From: Rhizobium sp. BK196
GTDB lineage: Bacteria > Pseudomonadota > Alphaproteobacteria > Rhizobiales > Rhizobiaceae
Assembly: GCF_014193255.1 (NCBI RefSeq)
Contig: NZ_JACHZB010000001.1
Coordinates: forward strand, 900,018-964,017
DNA length: 64,000 nt
Direction: 5' to 3'
Under the pieces are notes generated by a model. That model was not told where the DNA came from, ran no database searches, and was given only the letters and a program-made list of their open reading frames with translations. Every line of letters begins with the position of its first letter. The first letter of the stretch is position 1. A program made the translations under genes and the position numbers. Shown piece after piece: positions 45,700 to 55,025 of the stretch.

Positions 45700-47382
45700 T
45701 CAATTTACCGATGCTGGAACGATCGCCGCCTCGGATTTCCTGGGGCATCGGACACTTTCCTTCGCATTCGGTCCGCAGAAATGAGAGCCAGGCTCTTCAT
45801 CCTCAGGGATCGCACCATCGATAATATCGAGCGCGATCGCCTGCGGATAAAGGATATCCCCTCTCCCATCGGGCGGCGTGATCATCATTGTGTCAAATGC
45901 ATCAGGGCTAACGCCCATTTCCTTGAAATAGCTGTGAAATTCTTCACGATCAGTGTCTGTAAGCTTGTTCATCGGCCGGCTGAGGCCAAGCGCCGAATTT
46001 CCCACAAGCCGCAACTCTCCGCCCATGAAAGCAACCGTGCAGCTCGAAAAACAGTACGCACCACCGGCAAAGACCTCCCCTTCGGTCGGCCCGTCTTTTG
46101 CCATGCTTGCCGTGCAGCGCGGATCCGTCATCGGACAATTCGGCAATCTCGTCCTGCCAATTGAGGTATCAAGACCCGCAGCACGGATCATGCGCCCCAT
46201 CGCAAAAGCGGCATCCCTGTCGCCGCCATAGGACTGAAAGACGACGGGCAGCTTTTTTCCTCCGAGCGTCTTCAAGATCGCGTCCAACTGGGCCGGGGTA
46301 TCCGGCATAATATAGCCATCCGCAGAAATCCACTGCGTACACTCGTCCCGGCAATCACCATGGTACATGACGAGAAAGTCCATAGGATGGGTTTTAATCT
46401 GACCGCCGGCTGCATAAACCGTCGCACTCTTCACCGGGGCCTCCGCCAAAGGTGCCGCCGCTACAGCCACGTCGGCCACAGGATGGCGATAGCAGACTGC
46501 GCTCGGCGCGGCGTCATTAGGACAGAGCGGCATACCGGGCCACTCACTAAATGTCAGCACATCAGTAAGAAGACCCATTCGAACTGCTTCTTCGGGCGCG
46601 ATGACAGCAATGCTTGCGGGCGTGGTCGTCATCATCAAATCGACCAGCTCGCTGCTGACGCCCATTTCTTTCAAATAACCCGTAAGGGCAGCAGTGGCCT
46701 TCTTGCCCAACTTGGTGGAGCTGCGCTGCCCGGCTGCTTTTCGTCCAACCTCCTTGCGGGAAACCTCCGTCTTCTTGCCGTTCACGATCTTGTATTCGAT
46801 CCGGTAAGAGATACGAAGCTTCTGATAGATGGTCGTGATCTGGTGGACGCCGATATAGGCCCATTGCGACGAGACACGCGACGTGCCGCCGGCCAGCACT
46901 AGTGGGCAGGCAGAATAGCAGAAAGCACCGTCCGAATAGGTATCCCCGACTGCAGTGCCATCCTTCGCGATTGCCGCGGCGCAACGCCTATCGTCATCGG
47001 GGCAATCCTTGAGCTGCGTGCCCCCAACTGCCGTTTCAAGACCGGCCTTGCGGATCTCCCGGCCCATCGCATAGGCGGCATCGACTTCGCCACCTTCCGA
47101 GCGGAGGACGACAGGCACTTTCCGGTCACCGATCTTTTTGAGAAATTTCCTCAAACGCGCGGGCGTATCGGGCGTTATACGCCCCTCCGCCGATATCCAT
47201 TCAGGACAGTCTTCCAGACAGGAGAGACTGCGCACAAGAATGAAATCCATCGAAGGATGTCCCGCCTGTTTCTGCTTGGCAACCTCGGAGGCAGAAGCTC
47301 CGATCGGCAAGTTCAAAAGAAACAAAATAAGTAATGATCGGAAGGATAGGCACTTCACCATAAAAGAAATTGCAAAGCGCAC
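45700..47382 (-). CDS. Periplasmic protein with two tandem ClpP/crotonase-like domains
   Basis: This 560-residue protein has a signal peptide (residues about 1-31) and two internal repeats (about 45-275 and 333-525). Each repeat has WISAEGRITPDTPA / WISADGYIMPDTPA, a GGEVDAAYAMGREIRKAGL-type helix and a Cys-flanked Ser (CYSAC, Ser157; CFSSC, Ser446). The first domain has His180 in IGVHQ; in the second the position is Ser468 (LGLSRP). A ClpP-type Asp is not seen in either. This matches COG3904-like periplasmic proteins. Substrate and activity are unknown. Confidence 0.78.
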   Translation of the reverse strand: MRFAISFMVKCLSFRSLLILFLLNLPIGASASEVAKQKQAGHPSMDFILVRSLSCLEDCPEWISAEGRITPDTPARLRKFLKKIGDRKVPVVLRSEGGEVDAAYAMGREIRKAGLETAVGGTQLKDCPDDDRRCAAAIAKDGTAVGDTYSDGAFCYSACPLVLAGGTSRVSSQWAYIGVHQITTIYQKLRISYRIEYKIVNGKKTEVSRKEVGRKAAGQRSSTKLGKKATAALTGYLKEMGVSSELVDLMMTTTPASIAVIAPEEAVRMGLLTDVLTFSEWPGMPLCPNDAAPSAVCYRHPVADVAVAAAPLAEAPVKSATVYAAGGQIKTHPMDFLVMYHGDCRDECTQWISADGYIMPDTPAQLDAILKTLGGKKLPVVFQSYGGDRDAAFAMGRMIRAAGLDTSIGRTRLPNCPMTDPRCTASMAKDGPTEGEVFAGGAYCFSSCTVAFMGGELRLVGNSALGLSRPMNKLTDTDREEFHSYFKEMGVSPDAFDTMMITPPDGRGDILYPQAIALDIIDGAIPEDEEPGSHFCGPNAKESVRCPRKSEAAIVPASVN

Positions 47383-47434
47383 GATTAGATTGCCTCAGTT
47401 ACATCCGATCATACGCTTAGCAATTGGTTTGAAC

Positions 47435-47467
47435 GGCAGCAAGCGGGGTTCCCAAAGACTTGCTGCC
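47435..47467 (-). terminator. Hairpin downstream of putA
   Basis: GGCAGCAAG and CTTGCTGCC form a perfect 9-base stem around a 15-base loop, between the putA stop and the COG3904-like gene. No T run follows on the minus strand. Confidence 0.45.
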
Positions 47468-47478
47468 GCTTCATTACT

Positions 47479-50400
47479 TTATTCGCCCATCGCAATCAGG
47501 CTGGCATTGCCGCCAGCCGCGGCGGTGTTTACGGAGATCACCTGTTCCAGCGCAAAACGCTGCAGATAGGCCGGGCCGCCAGCCTTGAAGCCGGTGCCCG
47601 AGAGCCCCGAGCCGCCGAAAGGTTGAGTGCCGACGACGGCGCCGATCATGTTGCGGTTGACATAGACATTGCCGGTATCGAGCGCGTCGGTGACGGTGCG
47701 GATCGTGGATTCGATGCGGCTATGAACGCCGAGCGTCAGGCCGTAGCCAGAAGCCTGGATATCTTGCAGCACTTTCGGCAGTTCCTTTGCCTTCCATTTG
47801 ACGATGTGCAGCACAGGCCCGAAGACTTCCTTGGTCAGCGCCGCTGGATTGTCGAGCTCGATGATATGCGGCGCAAAGAAGCTGCCTCCATCAGGTGCCC
47901 TGCCGGCATACCGTACCTTCTGTGTCTTCTGCATGTCGGTGATATGGGCTTCCAGCATCGCCTTCTGCTTCTCATCGATGATCGGGCCGACATCGGTGGT
48001 TTCCAGCGCCGGATCGCCAAGCTGCAGTTCGCGCGCAGCGCCCTCGATCATATGCGTCATATGTTCGGCGATGTCTTCCTGCAGGAAAAGCAGGCGGAGT
48101 GCGGAGCAGCGTTGACCGGCCGAACGGAAGGCCGAGAGGACCACATCATCGGCCACCTGCTCGCCGAGCGCCGTCGCATCGACCACCATGGCGTTGAGGC
48201 CACCGGTTTCGGCGATCAGCGGCACGATCGCCCCATCCTTGGCGGCGAGCGCACGGTTGATCGCCCAGGCTGTCTTGGTCGACCCGGTGAAAGCCACACC
48301 GGCAAGGGCTGCATGTGCCGTGATAGCGGCACCGACATCCGGACCGCCGGGAACGAAAAGCAATGCATCTTCCGGCACGCCGGCTTTGTGGAACAGCTTG
48401 ACCGCCTCATAGGCAATGAGAGGGGTCTGCGGTGCCGGCTTTGCGAGCACCGCATTGCCGGACACGAGAGCGGCCGAAACCTGCCCGAGGAAGATCGCCA
48501 GCGGGAAATTCCAGGGCGAGATGCAGGCAAAGACACCACGGCCGCGCCAGAGGTAACGATTGTCCTCACCTGTCGGCCCCGGCATCTTCGTGACAGTGCC
48601 AAACAGCCGGCGTGCCTCATCGGCATAGTAGCGGCAGAAATCCACGGCTTCGCGCACTTCAGCGACGCCATCATCCAGTGTCTTGCCGGCCTCTGCAGCG
48701 AGAAGCACTAGCAGCCGGTCACGGTTTTCCTCCATGAGGTCGGCCATGCGCTCCAACGCCGATGCGCGTTCCTCGACGGAGCGGCGCGACCATGTCTTGA
48801 AGCCCTTGGCGGCGATCGCAAAAGCCTTGTCGATATCGGCTACGGTGGCATTGCGCACCGAACCGACGGTCTTCGAATGATTGGATGGCGAGACGACAGG
48901 AACGTCGGCACCGCTGGCCGCAACGCCGGGGATCAGCGGCGTCGCTGAAATGGCGGAAATACCCTTGCCGATATTGCCCATCAGCCTCTCCAGCGTCGCA
49001 CGATGGCCGAATTCCAGCCCGGCGCTGTTCTTACGCTTGCCGTAGAGCTGCGGCGGCAGAGGTATCTTGCTGTTACGCGCGCTGGCGCCGACATCGAATT
49101 CCAACTTGTCCGCGGGACGCTCCAGCAGCGCCTTGATCGGAACGTTCTTGTCACCCGCCATGGCGACGAAAGAAGAGTTGGCACCATTTTCCAGAAGACG
49201 GCGAACGAGATAGGCAAGCAGGTCACGATAGCCGCCGACCGGCGCGTAGATGCGGCAGGCGATCCGATCGTTGGTATCCAGCAGATGATTGTAGAGGCTC
49301 TCGCCCATGCCATGCAGGCGCTGAAACTCGAAGCCGGAGCGGTCATTGCCGGCAAGCTCCAGAATAGTTGAAACCGTCAACGCATTGTGAGTGGCAAACT
49401 GAGGGAAGATACGCGCCCGCTTGGCAAGCATATGCTGCGCGCAGGCGAGATAGGAAAGGTCCGTCGCCTGCTTGCGTGTCCAGACCGGATAATCATCGAG
49501 CCCGCGTTCCTGCGCCCGCTTGACCTCCGTATCCCAATAGGCGCCCTTGACGAGTCGCACCATCATACGACGGCCAAGCTTTGCGCAGAGTTCGTCAATG
49601 TAGTCGATTACGGCAACGGCGCGCTTCTGATAGGCCTGGATCGCGAGACCGAAACCATCCCAGCCGGCAAGCGACGGATCGGAAAAGACGGCGGCGATCA
49701 CATCAAGCGAAAGCTCCAGCCGGTCAGCCTCTTCGGCATCGATGGTGAAATTAAGCTGATGGGCTTTCGCCATCTGCGCGAGCTTCAGGAGATCAGGCAC
49801 CAGCTCCTTCATCACCCGGTCGCGATGCGTGGCGAGGTAACGCGGATGCAGCGCCGAAAGCTTGACGGAAATGCCCATCCGGTCGGGCAGATCCTTGCCC
49901 TTGCCGTTCTTCGCCATCCAATCGCCGATCGCCTCGATCGCCATGGCATAGGATTGCCAATAACGCTTGGCGTCCTCAGCCGTGCGGGCGCCCTCTCCCA
50001 GCATGTCGAAAGAATGGCGATAACCCTTCTCCTCGCTCTTGGCCGCACGGTTCAGCGCATCCTTGATCGTCTCACCGAGCACGAAATGATGGCCGAGAAA
50101 GCGCATGGCTTGCTTGGTGGCATTGCGCACGGTCGGCAGGCCCATGCGCTTGACGAGGCCTCGCACCACGCCTTCGGGCGTTTCGCCGGGACGGATGATG
50201 CGGGCGGAAAGGCCGAGCGCCCAGGCCGATGCCGAGACGAACCAGCTATCGGCCTTGCCCTCATGTTCGCTCCAGCCGCCTTCCTTCAGCTTGTCCTCGA
50301 TCAGCTTATCCTGCGTCAGCGCGTCGGGCACGCGCAGCAGCGCTTCGGCAAGTACCATCAGCGCCAGGCCTTCCTTGGTGGAAAGCCCATACTCCCTGAG

Positions 50401-50595
50401 GAAGTCCTCCACGCCGCCGATCGATCCGGAATTGCTGCGGATCGCCTCGATCATCCCGCCGGCGCGCTTGTCAATCGCCGCATCCTGGGAGGCCGAAAAA
50501 CGTAGGTCTTCGGCAAAACCCTGCAGCAGGCGGTCATCGTCACCGGCGAATGGAGCGTTGAACGGTGCAAAAGGCGTGAAAATCTGTGTCGGCAT
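47479..50595 (-). CDS. putA: Bifunctional proline dehydrogenase / L-glutamate-gamma-semialdehyde dehydrogenase
   Basis: This 1038-residue PutA oxidises proline to glutamate. The proline dehydrogenase barrel is in the first half (SVKLSALHPRYLATHRDRVM, NFTIDAEEADRLELSL, RLVKGAYWDTEVKRAQERGL). The dehydrogenase half has ETGGLNAMVVDATA and the nucleophile Cys in SAFRSAGQRCSALRLLF. It lacks the N-terminal ribbon-helix-helix DNA-binding domain of the E. coli protein. The ATG at 50595 was chosen; the frame reaches 50670. An Lrp-type regulator is divergent. Confidence 0.95.
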   Translation of the reverse strand: MPTQIFTPFAPFNAPFAGDDDRLLQGFAEDLRFSASQDAAIDKRAGGMIEAIRSNSGSIGGVEDFLREYGLSTKEGLALMVLAEALLRVPDALTQDKLIEDKLKEGGWSEHEGKADSWFVSASAWALGLSARIIRPGETPEGVVRGLVKRMGLPTVRNATKQAMRFLGHHFVLGETIKDALNRAAKSEEKGYRHSFDMLGEGARTAEDAKRYWQSYAMAIEAIGDWMAKNGKGKDLPDRMGISVKLSALHPRYLATHRDRVMKELVPDLLKLAQMAKAHQLNFTIDAEEADRLELSLDVIAAVFSDPSLAGWDGFGLAIQAYQKRAVAVIDYIDELCAKLGRRMMVRLVKGAYWDTEVKRAQERGLDDYPVWTRKQATDLSYLACAQHMLAKRARIFPQFATHNALTVSTILELAGNDRSGFEFQRLHGMGESLYNHLLDTNDRIACRIYAPVGGYRDLLAYLVRRLLENGANSSFVAMAGDKNVPIKALLERPADKLEFDVGASARNSKIPLPPQLYGKRKNSAGLEFGHRATLERLMGNIGKGISAISATPLIPGVAASGADVPVVSPSNHSKTVGSVRNATVADIDKAFAIAAKGFKTWSRRSVEERASALERMADLMEENRDRLLVLLAAEAGKTLDDGVAEVREAVDFCRYYADEARRLFGTVTKMPGPTGEDNRYLWRGRGVFACISPWNFPLAIFLGQVSAALVSGNAVLAKPAPQTPLIAYEAVKLFHKAGVPEDALLFVPGGPDVGAAITAHAALAGVAFTGSTKTAWAINRALAAKDGAIVPLIAETGGLNAMVVDATALGEQVADDVVLSAFRSAGQRCSALRLLFLQEDIAEHMTHMIEGAARELQLGDPALETTDVGPIIDEKQKAMLEAHITDMQKTQKVRYAGRAPDGGSFFAPHIIELDNPAALTKEVFGPVLHIVKWKAKELPKVLQDIQASGYGLTLGVHSRIESTIRTVTDALDTGNVYVNRNMIGAVVGTQPFGGSGLSGTGFKAGGPAYLQRFALEQVISVNTAAAGGNASLIAMGE

Positions 50596-50707
50596 GAACT
50601 GTTCTCCGTGATTTCGGCAACATAGCTGTTCATTCGTGGTGTTTTTCACTAAACTGAGCCCTGCCAACATGATCTTCGCCTACCGACTCCCTGAAAGGCC
50701 GCGAAAA

Positions 50708-51169
50708 ATGAAAGAGCTCGATCGTCTCGACCGTAAGATTCTCCGTGCGTTGCAGAAGGAGGGACGGCTCTCCAACATAGAGCTCGCCGAACGCGTCAAC
50801 CTGTCTCCCACGGCGACCGCAGAGCGCGTCAAGCGGCTCACCCGAGACGGTTACATCACCGGCTACATGGCAATCCTTTCGCCGGAAAAGCTCGGCCGCA
50901 GTCTCCTCGTCTTCGTTCAGGTGAAGCTCGATCGTACCACACCTGACGTTTTCGACGCCTTTGCCGCGGCAGTAAAACGCAGCGATGACGTCATGGAATG
51001 CCATATGGTCGCAGGCGGCTTCGACTATCTTGTGAAGGCGCGCATGGCGGGGATGGAAGCTTATCGCCAGTTCCTCTCCGAGGTGATTCTTTCCCTCCCC
51101 GGCGTACGCGAAACACACACCTATGCGGTCATGGAGGAGGTAAAAGGCACTGCCCTTCTACCCGTATAG
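50708..51169 (+). CDS. putR: Lrp/AsnC-family regulator of proline use
   Basis: The 153-residue protein has an N-terminal helix-turn-helix (LDRLDRKILRALQKEGRLSNIELAERVNLSPTATAERVKRLTRDGYI) and a C-terminal RAM ligand domain (VFVQVKLDRTTPDVFDAF... VMECHMVAGGFDYLVKARM). Its divergent position 112 bases from putA, and the known use of Lrp-type PutR in Agrobacterium and Rhizobium, support regulation of putA by proline. The ATG at 50708 was chosen from a longer frame. Confidence 0.9.
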   Translation: MKELDRLDRKILRALQKEGRLSNIELAERVNLSPTATAERVKRLTRDGYITGYMAILSPEKLGRSLLVFVQVKLDRTTPDVFDAFAAAVKRSDDVMECHMVAGGFDYLVKARMAGMEAYRQFLSEVILSLPGVRETHTYAVMEEVKGTALLPV

Positions 51170-51314
51170 ATCAAAAAACAACTTAAACGCGTTTTTCATC
51201 TGGTTAATTTTTCACAAAATGAATTAATCAGCGCGAGCTAAGTCAATTAGAGCTAGCGTGCAATCGGATTTATGTATTTCATATTCGTAACATGGGGACT
51301 TGCGGGGGCATATA

Positions 51315-52040
51315 ATGTCTTACATGACTACCTCTGAAAGGCAGTCATTGTTGTCGAGCGAATTGGCAGGGGCACGTACGCGCGGCCTCTTCGTACAAAC
51401 GCTCGCAAGGGTGGCCGCCGCATTCGGTTTTGAACATGCCACTCTGCTGAACGCGCCGACAATAGAAGATTTGCTGCTCAAGCCGCTGATCATCGAGAGT
51501 TCGCTTCCGGCTTCATACATCAGAGATTTCGACCGCGGGCATATGCTGCGTGTCTCACCCTTTGCCGCACGAATGAGGGAATCGGTCGTACCTCAGGTTT
51601 GGCATCTCAGCGACCCTGGTGACGCCCAGTCTTTCCCCGCCGGCGTCAGGAACTTGATGCTGCAGCACGGCATGACTGCCGGCTTTGCCATGCCGATCAA
51701 CTCCGCCGATGGACAGCGCCTCGCCTTCTTGTTCGTCGGCGAACGCACGTCCCTCGGCCAGGCCGAAATCAATGAGCTTGCGATGGTCGTTCTTCACGCC
51801 CTCGACACCTACAACAGCGTAAAGCGCAATGAGGTGAGCGCCCATAGCGCGCTCTCGGCTCGTGAACTCGAGGTCGTGCGGTGGACGGCGCAGGGCAAGA
51901 CCTCGATCGAGATCGGCCAGATCCTGGCGCTGTCGGATCATACGGTAAATGCCTATATGACCAACGCAATTAAAAAACTCGATTGCGTCAACCGCACCCA
52001 GTTGGTAGCAAAAGCCATCCGATTGAAGCTGATCAACTGA
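51315..52040 (+). CDS. LuxR-type regulator (autoinducer-domain fold, degenerate ligand site)
   Basis: This 241-residue protein has a C-terminal LuxR helix-turn-helix (LSARELEVVRWTAQGKTSIEIGQILALSDHTVNAYMTNAIKKLDCVNRTQLVAKAIR). Its N-terminal domain resembles autoinducer-binding domains. The canonical AHL-contact residues look replaced: PASY for WxxxY and RVSPF for DP. It is therefore probably a LuxR solo that does not bind AHL, or binds another ligand. No luxI-type synthase is near. The ATG at 51315 lies 13 bases after a GCGGGGG-like site. Confidence 0.85.
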   Translation: MSYMTTSERQSLLSSELAGARTRGLFVQTLARVAAAFGFEHATLLNAPTIEDLLLKPLIIESSLPASYIRDFDRGHMLRVSPFAARMRESVVPQVWHLSDPGDAQSFPAGVRNLMLQHGMTAGFAMPINSADGQRLAFLFVGERTSLGQAEINELAMVVLHALDTYNSVKRNEVSAHSALSARELEVVRWTAQGKTSIEIGQILALSDHTVNAYMTNAIKKLDCVNRTQLVAKAIRLKLIN

Positions 52041-52086
52041 GGAATCAGAAGAGAATCAGCGCGTCATCCCGAATTAGGGGGAAACC

Positions 52087-52548
52087 GTGCCTCTTCGTTT
52101 CGAACAGCCAGCCGTCGAACATCGGCTGCAATCCCGCGCCCACATCGGCGTTACCGATGCTGAAGCGGTGACCATGTTCGCCGCCTACCGCCTCTTCGGC
52201 TTCTGGCGGATGGATCTTGAGACCGGACATTTCTTCGCCAGCGAAGACGTACACCAGATCTTCGATCTTCCCTACAGTGACGGTCCGGTCAACCTGACCG
52301 AACTCATGTCCCGCATCCACGAGGAAGACCGGTTGCTGATCGCCGAGACCTTCGAGCAGGCGAGCCTCTACCGGGTCGGCTTCCATTATGTCTATCGCGT
52401 CGACAACAGACACGGCGGTTACAAGATGGTGCGCTCGGTCGGGCAGTTCCGCGACGACGCCAGCGGCGGCGGCATCGTCGGCATCACATATGAGTTTGTC
52501 GAAAAGCTGCGTATCGTCGGCTTCGAGGACGGCGGCACTCCGGTTTAA
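52087..52548 (+). CDS. PAS-fold protein, 153 residues
   Basis: This protein has one PAS-3-type domain (RLFGFWRMDLETGHFFASEDVHQIFDLPYSDGPVNLTELMSRIHEEDRLLIAETFEQA) and no output domain. It begins with a GTG at 52087, 46 bases after the LuxR gene. It may be a sensory partner, but no coupled histidine kinase is present. The C-terminus is a short strand-rich extension. Confidence 0.7.
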   Translation: MPLRFEQPAVEHRLQSRAHIGVTDAEAVTMFAAYRLFGFWRMDLETGHFFASEDVHQIFDLPYSDGPVNLTELMSRIHEEDRLLIAETFEQASLYRVGFHYVYRVDNRHGGYKMVRSVGQFRDDASGGGIVGITYEFVEKLRIVGFEDGGTPV

Positions 52549-52570
52549 CGGGAAGCTTGGTTTCGAAGAG

Positions 52571-52614
52571 TTAGAGCGTCTTTTGTGCGCCCGAATGGCC
52601 GTGCGGCGCTCTAA
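52571..52614. repeat. Palindromic repeat containing the DUF2333 stop codon
   Basis: TTAGAGCG (52571-52578) and CGCTCTAA (52607-52614) form a perfect 8-base outer stem around a degenerate GTGCGCCCGAATGGCCGTGCGG. I recognise the pattern as a common rhizobial intergenic repeat. The minus-strand TAG at 52613-52611, the stop of the DUF2333 gene, lies in one arm. Confidence 0.65.
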
Positions 52615-53732
52615 CGGTCCAGCACTGAGCGGATTTCAACGAGGTTCGATCGAACCCTCAATATATAGAAACCCATCGTGGCGAGGTGGCTCGGCATGAT
52701 CCAGCCGTCCTCTCGTCCGTTGGAAATGATTGCCGGCTGAATACGAAGTGCCGCCTGAAATTGTCGTGTCGTGCCGGCCCAGATCGCCCCGAGGTTTCGC
52801 TCCGACACAACCTGAGAGAAATCCGCCTGCGCCGCCGAGAGAATCGCGTAATAGGCATAGAGCTGGCCATAGGCGAACCAGAATCGATCGTCGGCACGCG
52901 TGTCGAACCAGCCGCGATTGTGGTTTTCCGAGCGCTCGGCCAGCATGTCGGAGGTACTGCCGAGATCGTTGGCGATGCGGTCGATGAACTGCATCAGGTT
53001 GTCGGCACGGCCGTCGAAGACCGCATTGCAGCCGGCGAGATCGGTATTGAACTTGCGCAGGCTGTTGATCGCCGCACGATAATAGGCCGGCGTCGGCGTC
53101 TTTGGTCCAAAAGGACTGAGGCCGAAATACCAGCTAGATTCATCAAATTGCAGGTTGCCGCGCGCACTTTGCAGATCGTTGTTGACGCCTGATGTGCCGC
53201 GCACGCGCCCCAGCGTATCGACAAGCTCCGCCGATGTCCGGCGAACCGCTTGGTTGATGCCGCGCTGGAAGGAGGCCTTGTTGTCGAAGAAGGGTGTATG
53301 GTCCCAATCGATGCCGAAGAAGCCCATCTTGTAGAGCACCATCGACGATATCCAGGCGTTCTGGTTGACGTTGAAATCCGTCAGATCGGCCGCGACATCG
53401 ACGATCGCCGAACGCTGGCAGGTCTTGGCGGCAGTCCCGTCCGCCGCTCGAATTTCCTGCCCTACTGGTACCTTGCGATCGGAAAGGCGGTACTGATCGA
53501 CGAAATTGGTATTGAAATTCGACCAGACCTGCGTCTGCCAGACGAAATAACCGTAGAGGACGACGAGAAGTGCGAGAAACGCGATGATCGGCAGCCGGAT
53601 CATCCAGGTCCGCCGTGCATACCATCCGTGCGCGGCCATGAATGGCCAGAAGGCCCAGGCCGCGAAAAGGCGAACCCAGCGGCTGATCGTCTTGCCGATC
53701 AGTCTGAAAAAACCGGTAATCCGGTCGAGCAT
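52611..53732 (-). CDS. DUF2333-family membrane protein
   Basis: This 373-residue protein has an N-terminal helix (IRLPIIAFLALLVVLYGYFVWQ, about 46-67) and a long exported domain matching DUF2333: YRLSDRKVPVGQEI, DFNVNQNAWISSMVLYKMGFFGIDWDHTPFFDNKASFQRGI and GWFDTRADDRFWFAYGQLYAYYAILSAA. Function is unknown. It is read in the same direction as the unknown gene at 53885 and ends within a repeat arm. Confidence 0.85.
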   Translation of the reverse strand: MLDRITGFFRLIGKTISRWVRLFAAWAFWPFMAAHGWYARRTWMIRLPIIAFLALLVVLYGYFVWQTQVWSNFNTNFVDQYRLSDRKVPVGQEIRAADGTAAKTCQRSAIVDVAADLTDFNVNQNAWISSMVLYKMGFFGIDWDHTPFFDNKASFQRGINQAVRRTSAELVDTLGRVRGTSGVNNDLQSARGNLQFDESSWYFGLSPFGPKTPTPAYYRAAINSLRKFNTDLAGCNAVFDGRADNLMQFIDRIANDLGSTSDMLAERSENHNRGWFDTRADDRFWFAYGQLYAYYAILSAAQADFSQVVSERNLGAIWAGTTRQFQAALRIQPAIISNGREDGWIMPSHLATMGFYILRVRSNLVEIRSVLDR

Positions 53733-53884
53733 CGTCGTCTCCTGTCAGGCGGCGAAAACAGGGATATCCTCTCCATCCACATATGCGCTTGATCAGCCAA
53801 GTACAACAACAGACAAGGATATTTCCGCCAAACGGTACGCGAACCAGACGTGACAGATCGGATGCGCCTTCCCTCACCACCCTG

Positions 53885-54958
53885 TCAGGAGCGCAGCGAA
53901 CGGAAGAATCCGAGCCCGAACGTGGGAGATTTTCGCACCACATCGATCAGTGGCGCGTCCGAGCGCTCCTCGGCATAGATGGGAAATTTCCGCGCAAATT
54001 CCTGGTCTGCGCGGCTCTTTCGCTGGACCAGATCCTGAGGCACCAGCATGCCCTTTTCGAAAAGCGCGATTGATGCGGCGATATCAGGGAAAAGCTCCGG
54101 TTTGATCCTCACCCTCATGCCCGGACGGTCGGTATCGACTTGCGCCTGATAGATGATGAGGCGCTCCTCGGTATCGACCGAAAGCTTGCGGATGAGCACG
54201 TTGCAGCTGGCGATACCGCCGTTCAGCCTGTCAACGAAGGCCTGGAACATGTTGATGAAGCGTTCGCGCCGCTGGCTCTCGTCGCGCATCGTATGTTCTT
54301 CGACGGAAATGCGCTCGGCCTCCGCTTTTAGCGCCAGGCGCTCCGCCTCCATCTGCTCCCAGTGCGCCTTGTTTCCATAGACGCCAATGCGCCCCTGCGT
54401 GTTCAATGCCTTGGCGTTGAGCTCCTTCATCCGCATCCGTGCAATATCAATCTCGTCGACGAGCCGTCGCCGGTGCTCCACGATGTCGACGAGACTAAGT
54501 TCGGCGCTCTTGTGACGCGCGGCAAAGGATCGCCTCTGGCCATCGAGCAGCGCCGCCAGAAGATCGGATTTCGTCAGAAGATCGAGCAGTTGCTCCACAA
54601 CCGGCGCCTCCCGCACCCGCGCGCTATGCATGCGCCACATGCGCTGTCGGGAAAACCATCCGGCCATCTTTTCGCGCCGGGTCAGCCCGCGAAAACTGTC
54701 GAGATCGGCTGAAACCTTGGCCGTCAGCCGGTCGAGGGAAAAAACGAGCTCGGCAAGCAGCACATCGAGCGTGGTACTGTCATGCAAGAATGCCTGAAAA
54801 CGCGCATTCTGCTCCAGGAAAATCTCGTCGGATGAGCGCGACCCATCGCCATCGAAACCTGTGATGCAGGCAGCACAATAATCAGCCTCGCCAGCCATCG
54901 CCTCGGCTAGGTCACGGGCGGCATCGTACTGGCTATCGAAAGGCGGGCTTTTGCGCAC
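53885..54958 (-). CDS. Hypothetical protein with long coiled coil, 357 residues
   Basis: The protein has no signal peptide or membrane helix. The middle region (about 130-250) is helical and rich in Glu, Arg, Lys and Leu in heptad-like order (LSLVDIVEHRRRLVDEIDIARMRMKELNAKALN; MEAERLALKAEAERISVEEHTMRDESQRRERF). The N-terminus has DYCAACITGFDGDGSRSSDE. I do not recognise a domain. It lies upstream of the DUF2333 gene on the same strand, with 152 bases between them. Confidence 0.6.
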   Translation of the reverse strand: MRKSPPFDSQYDAARDLAEAMAGEADYCAACITGFDGDGSRSSDEIFLEQNARFQAFLHDSTTLDVLLAELVFSLDRLTAKVSADLDSFRGLTRREKMAGWFSRQRMWRMHSARVREAPVVEQLLDLLTKSDLLAALLDGQRRSFAARHKSAELSLVDIVEHRRRLVDEIDIARMRMKELNAKALNTQGRIGVYGNKAHWEQMEAERLALKAEAERISVEEHTMRDESQRRERFINMFQAFVDRLNGGIASCNVLIRKLSVDTEERLIIYQAQVDTDRPGMRVRIKPELFPDIAASIALFEKGMLVPQDLVQRKSRADQEFARKFPIYAEERSDAPLIDVVRKSPTFGLGFFRSLRS

Positions 54959-55025
54959 CGAGTACTCCCAGGGAATCTCCGTCTTCCAGACTATTCACTT
55001 GTTGCTTTAAAGAAAACAGGCGTAT

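Noticed and set aside
47623-48711. 362-codon plus-strand frame opposite putA (also 49387-50505)
   Set aside because: Antisense shadows of putA with no protein signature.
51205-51245. AT-rich imperfect palindromes upstream of the LuxR gene
   Set aside because: TTAATT/AATTAA and CTAA/TTAG arms are short; I cannot tell a binding site from AT-rich promoter DNA.
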